Below are positions 1-6,522 of a stretch of DNA of 32,091 nucleotides, piece by piece. Where the stretch lies: NCBI GenBank assembly GCA_904395885.1, contig CAJFOF010000089.1, positions 1 to 32,091 of the forward strand. Reading direction: 5' to 3'. The translations under genes and the position numbers were made by a program. Within the stretch, counting starts at the first letter, position 1. Each line of letters starts with the position of its first letter. Origin of the DNA: an uncultured Lachnospiraceae bacterium (GTDB lineage: Bacteria > Bacillota > Clostridia > Lachnospirales > Lachnospiraceae). The notes under the pieces are model-generated. The model worked only from the letters and a program-made list of their open reading frames with translations, ran no database searches and was not told where the DNA came from.

Positions 1-153
1 CTGACCGCTATCTGGAACATGCTGAGCAAGCTCGAGCCTTACAACCCGGAAGGATTTCTGGAGCACAGGCCTGTCAAACAGGAAAAGATTTTGACAGTAT
101 CGCAGGCTCTTGAGCTTCTCAGGCTTCGTGGATATACAATCACTAACCAATAG
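1..153 (+). CDS. C-terminal tail of an unidentified protein (possibly a transposase)
   Basis: An open frame enters from the left edge and ends at a TAG stop, leaving the last 50 residues of a protein whose start lies outside the window. Visible stretches are LTAIWNMLSKLEPYNPEGFL near the start and ALELLRLRGYTITNQ at the end. No catalytic motif is in view. The basic, leucine-rich end resembles the tails of some DDE transposases, but this is only an impression, and I cannot name a family. It points toward the LacI-family gene, which is on the opposite strand, so the two are convergent. That the frame is coding is suggested by its unbroken, ordinary composition up to a stop followed by a hairpin. 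Confidence 0.5.
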   Translation: MTAIWNMLSKLEPYNPEGFLEHRPVKQEKILTVSQALELLRLRGYTITNQ

Positions 154-194
154 TTATTGCGCTCTCTCTACTCTTTATATTTTGCAGTTGTTTT

Positions 195-230
195 CACCCG
201 CTAATTGCTAATTTTCGGGTGTTCTGTTTG
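195..230 (+). terminator. Weak hairpin between convergent genes
   Basis: CACCCG (195-200) pairs with CGGGTG (216-221), and AATT (203-206) pairs with AATT (210-213) around a 3-base loop. A broken T-rich stretch follows on the plus strand. It could end transcription of the gene entering from the left. The opposite strand has no T-run after the stem, so it is a poor terminator for the LacI-type gene. Confidence 0.35.
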
Positions 231-269
231 CTATACACTTTTTTGGTGGTTTACCTCTACTTCTTTGTT

Positions 270-1286
270 TCAAACTTCTGCCTCCTTGTTGTCCTTCTTC
301 CTGATATCTTTTACTGTCTCCCGAACAATCAGTTTGTTTTCCAGATAAATTCTTCTATTGTCAACAATTCCGTCTTCCAGCCTTTTCAGAAGGACTCTGG
401 TGCCCTCTTTTGCGATATCCCCCATGCTGCGCTCCACGGTTGTCAGCTTCATGCTGGAATATCCCGACATATCCCAGTTATCAAAGCCAATCAGCGATAT
501 GTCATCCGGCACAGAAAGCCCTCTTTCCATAATCGCTACCCTGGCCCCAAAAGCCATCTCATCGTTAAAGCAGAGGAAAGCGGTGAGATTATAGTCCAGC
601 AGCCGCTTCGCCGCTTCATAGCCGCTTTCATACCGATAATTTCCGCTGATCACAGGAATCTTGTCAGGATCCAGTCCATGGCGCCTGACAGATATCCGCC
701 ATCCTCTGTGGCGCAGGCGGGTGGAATCCAGATTATGGTTTCCCTCAATCACACCGATCCGCCGATGGCCGTTCTCCAGCAGGTAATCCATCGCCTGCTC
801 CATAGCATGTTCCTCATCCGTAGTCACATTGGGCGCATCGACAAATACCTTGCGGCAGATTACCACCATGGGAATCTTTTTTCGGAGAACTTCCTCCATA
901 AATGTCATATCTTCATCTTTCTGGGAGAGAACAATAATTCCATCGTAATAGGTGGGATTAAGAGTTCCCGGCACATGCATGTCTATACCTTTTACCACTA
1001 CATTATACTGGCTTCCTACAATGCTGTAAACCCCTGTCAAGACTTCATGAAGGACAAAGGGAGAACTCATGCGGCTGATCGTAGAAAAATACAGCCCTAT
1101 CACATAGGAACGGGAAAGTTTCAAATTCACAGCCGCCTGGTTGCGAACATACCCCATCCTCTCTGCAATTTTGATGATTCTCTTCTGTTTCTCCGTAGCC
1201 TCTTCTATGTCCTCATTTAAAGCTCTTGATACCGTAGAATATGAAACCCCTGCCTCTTTTGCCACGTCTTTTAGTGTTACTGCCAT
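270..1286 (-). CDS. LacI-family transcriptional regulator
   Basis: A 338-residue protein of the usual LacI/GalR length. Residues 4-23 form the helix-turn-helix (LKDVAKEAGVSYSTVSRALN) with the following hinge helix region. From about residue 60 on is a periplasmic-binding-protein-like sensor domain with the family pattern (YDGIIVLS, NGHRRIGVIEG, FNDEMAFGA, ISLIGFDNWD). It is separated from the ABC importer genes by a terminator, so it is its own transcription unit. Its likely targets are the CG-centred palindromes in the divergent importer/GH105 promoter region, and its effector is probably an unsaturated uronic-acid oligosaccharide; both are inferred from position. A candidate promoter (TTGTGT, 18 bases, TATAAC) lies at 1323-1352. 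Confidence 0.92.
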   Translation of the reverse strand: MAVTLKDVAKEAGVSYSTVSRALNEDIEEATEKQKRIIKIAERMGYVRNQAAVNLKLSRSYVIGLYFSTISRMSSPFVLHEVLTGVYSIVGSQYNVVVKGIDMHVPGTLNPTYYDGIIVLSQKDEDMTFMEEVLRKKIPMVVICRKVFVDAPNVTTDEEHAMEQAMDYLLENGHRRIGVIEGNHNLDSTRLRHRGWRISVRRHGLDPDKIPVISGNYRYESGYEAAKRLLDYNLTAFLCFNDEMAFGARVAIMERGLSVPDDISLIGFDNWDMSGYSSMKLTTVERSMGDIAKEGTRVLLKRLEDGIVDNRRIYLENKLIVRETVKDIRKKDNKEAEV

Positions 1287-1322
1287 TTTATTACCCCTGT
1301 CAGGGCTAAGCCCATTTCTATA

Positions 1323-1352
1323 GTTATAGTACCCGCATCAGCAGGCACACAA
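1323..1352 (-). promoter_or_regulatory. Candidate promoter of the LacI-family gene
   Basis: On the minus strand a TTGTGT -35 (1352-1347) and a TATAAC -10 (1328-1323) are 18 bases apart, upstream of the regulator start. Short GC-rich dyads (CCCTG-T-CAGGG at 1295-1305 and GGGCT-A-AGCCC at 1303-1313) follow in the leader. The match is moderate. Confidence 0.4.
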
Positions 1353-1442
1353 AAATTCTTTGTTAGTAGCATTTCATCTTATATTAGCACATTTCCTATT
1401 GCCATGCCAGTAATAATATGAAAAACTCTGTCTCTTTTATAG

Positions 1443-1488
1443 AAAAAGCAGGGCCGTCACAAAAACACAATTTTTGTAACGACCCTGC
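1443..1488 (-). terminator. Rho-independent terminator of the ABC importer operon
   Basis: A long stem, GCAGGG...CCCTGC with inner ACAAAAA/TTTTTGT arms (1448-1488), is followed on the minus strand by five T. The two imperfect positions are G-U wobbles in minus-strand RNA and mismatches in plus-strand RNA, which fixes the direction. It sits just downstream of the second permease gene and separates it from the regulator gene. Confidence 0.88.
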
Positions 1489-1511
1489 CACATGTCAGCA
1501 AACAGAAAGGT

Positions 1512-2369
1512 TTAGCCCTTTACGCCGCCGGCTGCAATACCGTCGATAAAGGAATCCTGTGCCAGGAAGAATACAATCAGTGATGGAATGATGGAAATCA
1601 AAGACATTGCCAAAACTCTGTTCCACTCAAATCCCGTATCTGCATCCATAGACATCTTTACAAAGATAGATGCCGGATACTTCGCCGGTGTATTTACATA
1701 CAGCAACGGTCCCATAAAGTCATTGGATGACCACATGAACTGGAACAGCGCACAGGATACGATAGACGGCTTTAACATCGGCACGATTACGTACCACAGT
1801 GTCTTGACGCTGTTACAGCCGTCAATCTTAGCAGCCTCCTCCAGCTCCTTGGGAATGTTTCTCAGGAACTGAATCAACATAAATACGAAATACGTATCAG
1901 TTGCAAAAATCGTCGGCACGATCAGAGCCAGGTACAGCGGATGATTGATCCAGCCAAACTGGTTGAACATGATGTACTGAGGAACATTCAGTACAACCTG
2001 CGGCAGGAACAGAGTAGACATCAGGACCGCAAACAGAATTCCTTTTCCCTTGAACTCAAATCTTGCAAATCCGTAAGCTGTAACCGTAGCGGAAACAACC
2101 GTAAAGATAACCTTAGGGATAACGATAGAGTATGTGTTGAGCATAGCTTTGATCAAATCGATATCGCCGCCGTAGCTCTTCATTGCGTTCTCATATCCAG
2201 AGAGTGTCGGCTCCTTGGGAATGAACCAGGCACTGCTGAAGATCTCATTGTTCGTCTTGAATGTAGCACCTACCATCCAGATCAGAGGATAAACCATGAT
2301 CAGACCGACTGCAATCAGAATAAAATAGCGAAGAAATGTAGAAATTCTCCTTCTCGTCTCTCTTGTCAT
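1512..2369 (-). CDS. Carbohydrate ABC transporter permease (MalG/YesQ type)
   Basis: A 285-residue inner-membrane permease of the CUT1 oligosaccharide importer family. About six membrane segments are visible, beginning with FILIAVGLIMVYPLIWMVGA near residues 16-35. The cytoplasmic coupling loop is EEAAKIDGCNSVKTLWYVIVP, which contacts the transport ATPase in this family. The C-terminus DSFIDGIAAGGVKG is typical of MalG-like subunits. The ATG start has GGGAGGT seven bases upstream, and the gene begins five bases after the other permease gene, so the two are co-translated. It is expected to form the channel with that permease. No ATPase gene is nearby, so a shared MsmX-like ATPase from elsewhere in the genome is likely. 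Confidence 0.93.
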   Translation of the reverse strand: MTRETRRRISTFLRYFILIAVGLIMVYPLIWMVGATFKTNNEIFSSAWFIPKEPTLSGYENAMKSYGGDIDLIKAMLNTYSIVIPKVIFTVVSATVTAYGFARFEFKGKGILFAVLMSTLFLPQVVLNVPQYIMFNQFGWINHPLYLALIVPTIFATDTYFVFMLIQFLRNIPKELEEAAKIDGCNSVKTLWYVIVPMLKPSIVSCALFQFMWSSNDFMGPLLYVNTPAKYPASIFVKMSMDADTGFEWNRVLAMSLISIIPSLIVFFLAQDSFIDGIAAGGVKG

Positions 2370-2374
2370 GTTAG

Positions 2375-3277
2375 TTACCTCCCATCCTCGTCAGAATAGT
2401 AAACCCACTTCTTCTGACTTGCAAATGCAATGATCGTTAATACACAGACGATAATGAACAGGCACCATGCCTGGGCGCTGGCCAGACCCATTTCGTAGCT
2501 CTTAAATGCATTGTTGTAAATCAACAGGGAAATCAGCGTCGTCGCGTTTCTCGGACCACCCTGAGTAATGATGTACGGTCCGTTGAACTCCTGGAACGCC
2601 TGGCAAAGCTGAGTTACCAGATTGTAGAAAATAACCGGCGTAATGATCGGCACTGTAATTGAGAAGAACTGTCTCCACTTGCCAGCTCCATCGATAGATG
2701 CTGCCTCATACAGATCCTGAGAGACGCCCTTCAATGCTGCCAGGAAGATAACCATAGCAGAACCAAACTGCCATACACGCAGCAAACAGATAATAAACAA
2801 TGCATACTTAGGTTCAGCCAGCCAGTCAACGCCTGCGATTCCGAACCATCCAAGAATCATGTTTACGATACCGTCGCCCTTGAAGATTGCCTTCCACAAA
2901 ACTGCGATTGCGACAGAGCCGCCCAAAATAGACGGAATGTAATAAGCAACACGGAAGAGGTTAACGCCCTTAATTTTAAAATTCAGAATGTACGCAATAA
3001 ACAGAGCGAATACCAACTTTAACGGCACCGTCATAAATGCGTACTGGAACGTTACCTTAAACGATCTCATAATCTTGGTGGTGGTGAAAATCTCTTCGTA
3101 ATTCATAAGGCCATATTCTTTGATTCCATCAAACAGGTGGTAATCAGTAAAGCTATAAAATAGCGAAGAGCCGAAAGGATACACCTTAAAAATCAGGAAT
3201 CCGATGAACCAGGGCAAAATAAATACAAGTCCCAGGTTCTCTGAAATCCATTTTTTGAAGCCTTTCTTCGTGGACAT
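2375..3277 (-). CDS. Carbohydrate ABC transporter permease (MalF/YesP type)
   Basis: A 300-residue permease, first of the pair in transcription order. The N-terminal segment (LVFILPWFIGFLIFKVYPFG, about residues 17-36) and five further hydrophobic segments match the six-helix CUT1 plan. The coupling loop YEAASIDGAGKWRQFFSITV carries the EAA...G signature. AAGGAGG lies eight bases before the ATG. It is separated from the upstream binding-protein gene by 186 bases containing hairpins, a common arrangement that lets binding protein be made in excess over permeases. The substrate is inferred to be a pectin-derived unsaturated oligosaccharide because of the divergent GH105 gene; the permease sequence alone does not show this. 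Confidence 0.93.
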   Translation of the reverse strand: MSTKKGFKKWISENLGLVFILPWFIGFLIFKVYPFGSSLFYSFTDYHLFDGIKEYGLMNYEEIFTTTKIMRSFKVTFQYAFMTVPLKLVFALFIAYILNFKIKGVNLFRVAYYIPSILGGSVAIAVLWKAIFKGDGIVNMILGWFGIAGVDWLAEPKYALFIICLLRVWQFGSAMVIFLAALKGVSQDLYEAASIDGAGKWRQFFSITVPIITPVIFYNLVTQLCQAFQEFNGPYIITQGGPRNATTLISLLIYNNAFKSYEMGLASAQAWCLFIIVCVLTIIAFASQKKWVYYSDEDGR

Positions 3278-3302
3278 ACCTTAATCCTCCTTACTTAATT
3301 TT

Positions 3303-3351
3303 CCCCTTTGAGGGGTATCGGTGCGGCCACACGCCAATGGCATCCTGCCGC
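3303..3351 (-). promoter_or_regulatory. Intercistronic hairpins between binding protein and permease genes
   Basis: Two stem-loops lie in the 186-base gap between the binding-protein and first permease genes. One is GCGGC (3323-3327) with GCCGC (3347-3351); the other is CCCCT (3303-3307) with AGGGG (3311-3315) around a three-base loop, followed on the minus strand by a short A/T stretch. Neither has a strong T-run. They could stabilise the upstream mRNA segment or partly stop transcription. The rest of the gap shows no gene. Confidence 0.4.
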
Positions 3352-3463
3352 CCGTTTCATACATTTAGTGCCTGTCCTTCGCTTCTCACTTACGAGGATG
3401 CCCCGGAAGCAATCTGCCGTCCGAGACACCCTCGCTGGTTCAGCCACATTTGCCTATTTGCTC

Positions 3464-4840
3464 TTACTTGTTAAGAACCTCTTCAACACCCTCAATCAGG
3501 ACATCTGCTGCGGTCTCCACATCGTAATCGCCATAGCTTAAACCTGCCTGTACATCGTAGTAAACACCGTCGGTGTTCTTTAATGCCGCTGCCTCGAACT
3601 TAGGATCAAGCGGGAAGCTGACATAATCCATAACCTTGCCGTTTGCTTCTGCTACCAGAGGATCCAGAAGGTTATTCTCCTCGCAGATCTGTAAGCCTGC
3701 TGCAGATGCCGGGATACCGCGCTCGGAACCCATGAGCTTAACGCCCTCTTCCTCATTTAGCAGGAAGTTGATCAGAGCAGCGCACTCTGCCGGATGCTCA
3801 GTAGTCTCAGAAATTGCGAAGCACATGGAAACCTTGGAGAAGCCGCCCTGGTAGTCACCCATATCCGGAAGCTCTTCTCCAACTACGAATTCCTGGCCCT
3901 CATTCAGAGCATCATGGAATTTGTTTGCGGAAGAATCCCACTCAAAGATACCAGCATATTTGCCTTCCATCCACTTAGGATTCTTGTCCAGAGAGTCAGC
4001 GCCGTCATTGGCCAGTGTTTTGATGGTTGGAATAACATGCGCGTCTTCCAGAGATTTGATGAAGGACAATCCGTCCTGAATCTCTTCAGCAGTATACTGC
4101 AGCTCATTATTTTCTACCCAAGCCTTTCCGTATTTAGACTCCAGATAGAATACCATAAAGATCGTGCGGTCAAGCTCATTCATAGCCAGCGGATAGTAGT
4201 CATCACCCAATTTTTCCTGGAATACCGGGCCGGCTGCCATCAGGTCTGCTAAAGTGGACGGGGTTTCCAGACCAGCCTGATCGAAAGTAGTCTTATTCCA
4301 ATAAAAAATACGCCCAGTCATGGAAATCGGTACGCCCTGCAGCTCGTTTGCCACAGTACAATCGCTCAAAACGCTGTCAGAGAACTGAGTCAGATCCAAA
4401 ATATCAGATACTTTATTCAAATCGTAAAATGCAGAACCATCAGAGCTGAAAGAAGTGATCCAGTTCCAGTTGATCTGGTTGACATCGGGAGCCGTTCCGG
4501 TTGCAAAGGAAGCACTCATCTTATCTTCCCACCCGCTCCATGCAGCATACTGCATCTCAACGGTAATGTTCGGATATTTCGCCATAAATGCCTCTACCGC
4601 TGCCATGGTGGCCTCGTGTCTCGCATCTCCGCCCCACCAGCTCATAGTAATGGTAATCGGATCTGTGGTGTTGACGGTCAGCCCCTCTGCTGCCGCCGGC
4701 TCACCCGCCGTAGTCTCCTCCGCCGCTGCCGACGCGGCAGTCGTTTCAGCACTGTTCGAAGAACTTCCACAGGCCGCCAGAGACAAAGCCATAGCAGAAA
4801 CCAGAGTCACGGATACTGCTTGTTTGATAGTTTTTCTCAT
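3464..4840 (-). CDS. Extracellular sugar-binding lipoprotein of the ABC importer
   Basis: A 458-residue solute-binding protein (SBP family 1). It begins with a lipoprotein signal peptide: basic MRKTIK, a hydrophobic core, and the lipobox LSLAAC with the lipidated Cys at residue 24. A low-complexity Ser/Ala/Thr/Glu linker follows to about residue 53, then the mature domain starting ITITMSWWGG and continuing with VEAFMAKYPNITVEMQY, a typical start for oligosaccharide-binding proteins. GGGAG precedes the ATG by seven bases. It is the first gene of the importer operon, with a consensus promoter at 5000-5028 and a leader of about 150 bases. Its job is to capture the oligosaccharide outside the membrane and hand it to the two permeases. 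Confidence 0.94.
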   Translation of the reverse strand: MRKTIKQAVSVTLVSAMALSLAACGSSSNSAETTAASAAAEETTAGEPAAAEGLTVNTTDPITITMSWWGGDARHEATMAAVEAFMAKYPNITVEMQYAAWSGWEDKMSASFATGTAPDVNQINWNWITSFSSDGSAFYDLNKVSDILDLTQFSDSVLSDCTVANELQGVPISMTGRIFYWNKTTFDQAGLETPSTLADLMAAGPVFQEKLGDDYYPLAMNELDRTIFMVFYLESKYGKAWVENNELQYTAEEIQDGLSFIKSLEDAHVIPTIKTLANDGADSLDKNPKWMEGKYAGIFEWDSSANKFHDALNEGQEFVVGEELPDMGDYQGGFSKVSMCFAISETTEHPAECAALINFLLNEEEGVKLMGSERGIPASAAGLQICEENNLLDPLVAEANGKVMDYVSFPLDPKFEAAALKNTDGVYYDVQAGLSYGDYDVETAADVLIEGVEEVLNK

Positions 4841-4903
4841 AACGCTTCTCCCTTTCTTTGATTATGCATTCCTCCTGCAAATTTACAAATTTTCACATAA
4901 ATT

Positions 4904-4915
4904 GCAAAGGTTTGC
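4904..4915. promoter_or_regulatory. Third operator-like site (GCAAAGGTTTGC) in the importer leader
   Basis: This differs from the perfect palindrome at 5140-5151 at one position, where the central CG becomes GG. It sits about 80 bases downstream of the predicted importer transcription start, so a bound regulator would act as a roadblock or by looping to the sites near GH105. Confidence 0.5.
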
Positions 4916-4937
4916 ATTAATTATGCATATCGCTCAT

Positions 4938-4953
4938 ATGTAAGGTCTTACAT
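4938..4953. promoter_or_regulatory. Perfect inverted repeat ATGTAAG-GT-CTTACAT
   Basis: Two perfect 7-base arms flank a 2-base spacer, in the leader of the importer operon between its promoter and the binding-protein gene. The sequence is unlike the LacI-type palindromes nearby, so it may be a site for a different regulator or a short RNA hairpin. ATGCAT hexamers recur around it at 4864, 4923 and 4974. Confidence 0.4.
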
Positions 4954-4999
4954 TTATCACATTTCAAGCAGATATGCATCATAATTTGTTCGTGTTTTT

Positions 5000-5028
5000 A
5001 TAATAGCATTGATTATTTCATATGTCAA
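5000..5028 (-). promoter_or_regulatory. Promoter of the ABC importer operon
   Basis: On the minus strand a consensus TTGACA -35 (5028-5023), 17 bases, and a TATTAT -10 (5005-5000). Transcription would begin near 4993, about 150 bases before the binding-protein ATG. Confidence 0.8.
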
Positions 5029-5128
5029 CTGTATAACATGTCTAGTTTTTATTATTCTTTTTATATGTTTTGCCCAATTCTATTCGTTAAGAAATTATGA
5101 TATTATATGAAAAGACAAAGGGGTAATT

Positions 5129-5157
5129 TTGTTCTTATTGCAAACGTTTGCTACTAT
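5129..5157 (+). promoter_or_regulatory. Promoter of the GH105 gene
   Basis: TTGTTC -35 (5129-5134), a 17-base spacer, and TACTAT -10 (5152-5157). The spacer contains the whole GCAAACGTTTGC palindrome, so a bound LacI-type protein would directly block RNA polymerase. Confidence 0.65.
5140..5151. promoter_or_regulatory. Operator O1 (GCAAACGTTTGC), LacI-family or CcpA type
   Basis: A perfect 12-base palindrome with a central CG, the hallmark of LacI/GalR-family operators. It lies between the -35 and -10 of the GH105 promoter. With flanking bases (5139-5152) it also fits the cre consensus WTGNAANCGNWNNCW, so carbon catabolite control by CcpA is an alternative or additional reading. The clustered LacI-family gene makes a local operator the simpler explanation. 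Confidence 0.75.
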
Positions 5158-5175
5158 TATTGGGAACCACTGTCT

Positions 5176-5187
5176 ACAAACGTTTCT
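5176..5187. promoter_or_regulatory. Operator O2 (ACAAACGTTTCT)
   Basis: It shares the AAACGTTT core of O1 and is centred 36 bases downstream of it, just after the predicted GH105 transcription start. A pair of sites at this distance suits cooperative repression by a LacI-family protein. Confidence 0.6.
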
Positions 5188-5240
5188 AAATCATTATAAG
5201 AAATCTTAAGCAATTCTGAACAAAATCTTTCATAAGCAGC

Positions 5241-5261
5241 GATACTGATCTTAACAGTATC
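5241..5261 (+). promoter_or_regulatory. Hairpin in the GH105 mRNA leader
   Basis: GATACTG (5241-5247) and CAGTATC (5255-5261) form a perfect 7-pair stem with a 7-base loop. CCTCC follows at 5263-5267 and is complementary to the GGAGG ribosome-binding site at 5301-5305. There is no T-run, so it is not a terminator; it may affect translation or mRNA stability. Confidence 0.35.
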
Positions 5262-5314
5262 CCCTCCCCTATTTCGTCATTTTTAACACTAAACGCCACA
5301 GGAGGAAATTGATT

Positions 5315-6454
5315 ATGAAAATCTTGGATCGTTACATCGATCAGCTTTTGGAGCAGAGTACGCCGGAAGCGCCTATCTGGAACCTTGAAAAAATTCGTGC
5401 AGGCGCCAAGCCGTCCTGGAACTATATGGACGGTTGTGTCATTAAGGCCATTCTGGAACTGTATTTAATGAAGAAAGAACCGAAATATCTGGAGTTCGCA
5501 GACAACTTTATTGACTATTTTGTGCAGGAAGACGGCTCCATTCTCTCCTACGATCCAAAAGAATACAATCTGGACAACGTCAATGCCGGCAAGACTCTTT
5601 TCGATCTGTATAACCTGACTCACAAAGAAAAGTATCGGAAAGCTATGGATACTATCTACAGCCAGCTTCAGGGCCAGCCCCGGACTTCCACCGGAAACTT
5701 CTGGCACAAACAGATCTACCCCAACCAGGTCTGGCTTGACGGCCTGTACATGGCTCAGCCCTTCTATATGCAGTATGAAGTCACCTACAACGACTGCAAA
5801 GGCTGCCAGGACAGCTATCAGCAGTTTATACAGGTATACCGTCTGATGAAAGATCTCCGCAATGGCCTGTATTACCATGCGTACGACGATTCTCGCCAGA
5901 TGTTCTGGTGCGATAAAGTAACCGGACTTTCTGAAAACTTCTGGCTGAGAGCTCTGGGCTGGTTCGCCATGGCTCTGATCGATACCATGGATGTCATGCC
6001 TGAGTCTATGGCTGCCGAGAAAGCCAATTTGGGCAAGATTTACAAAGAGCTGATCGATGCCATGCTGCCCTATCAGGATGAAGAGACCGGCATGTGGTAT
6101 CAGGTCGTAAACCGCGGCGGTATCAGCCCCAATTATCTGGAGACTTCCGGATCTGCTATTTTCGCCTATGCTATTATGAAGAGTGTCCGTCTCGGATTTT
6201 TGGATGAAAGCTATTATAAATATGGCCGGAAAGCATTTGATGGCATCTGCCGCACCCAGCTTTCGGAAAAGGATGGAGAGCTTCAGCTTGACGGCATCTG
6301 CCTGGTTGCCGGTCTCGGCAATGTGGAGATGAGAGAAGGAACGTTCGAGTATTATATGCGTGAACCGGTGGTAAAAAATGAAGCAAAGGGCGTTGCTCCC
6401 CTGATTCTCGCTTATATCGAAACTCTTCTGGAGGAGCAGAAGTCTGCCAAATAA
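5315..6454 (+). CDS. Glycoside hydrolase family 105, unsaturated rhamnogalacturonyl hydrolase
   Basis: A 379-residue cytoplasmic enzyme (no signal peptide) of the YteR/YesR type. The family removes the terminal 4,5-unsaturated uronic acid from oligosaccharides released by pectate or rhamnogalacturonan lyases, by hydrating the double bond. Visible signatures are LDNVNAGKTL with Asp87, VWLDGLYMAQPF with Asp142 (matching the two active-site Asp of YteR, 88 and 143), and ENFWLRALGWFAMALID; the size also matches the family. I chose ATG 5315 because GGAGGA lies eight bases upstream; an in-frame TTG at 5309 is only two bases from it. It is divergent from the importer operon and shares its control region, which implies import followed by cleavage inside the cell. 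GH88 is a related alternative. Confidence 0.9.
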   Translation: MKILDRYIDQLLEQSTPEAPIWNLEKIRAGAKPSWNYMDGCVIKAILELYLMKKEPKYLEFADNFIDYFVQEDGSILSYDPKEYNLDNVNAGKTLFDLYNLTHKEKYRKAMDTIYSQLQGQPRTSTGNFWHKQIYPNQVWLDGLYMAQPFYMQYEVTYNDCKGCQDSYQQFIQVYRLMKDLRNGLYYHAYDDSRQMFWCDKVTGLSENFWLRALGWFAMALIDTMDVMPESMAAEKANLGKIYKELIDAMLPYQDEETGMWYQVVNRGGISPNYLETSGSAIFAYAIMKSVRLGFLDESYYKYGRKAFDGICRTQLSEKDGELQLDGICLVAGLGNVEMREGTFEYYMREPVVKNEAKGVAPLILAYIETLLEEQKSAK

Positions 6455-6471
6455 TTTGCCCTCTGAATGTC

Positions 6472-6517
6472 AAAAGGCGCTGCGCGGCCATCAAGTGATG
6501 GCTGTGCAGCGCCTTTT
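6472..6517. terminator. Bidirectional terminator between GH105 and xerD
   Basis: AAAAGGCGCTGC pairs with GCAGCGCCTTTT, with further pairing of GGCCAT and ATGGCT inside. The stem is bounded by A-run and T-run, so it can serve the plus-strand GH105 gene and the convergent minus-strand xerD gene, which ends six bases away. Confidence 0.88.
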
Positions 6518-6522
6518 CTGAA

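Noticed and set aside
219-1220. Long plus-strand open frame of 333 codons
   Set aside because: It is antisense to the LacI-family gene, whose domains are unmistakable; the plus frame has no ribosome-binding site and no recognisable domain.
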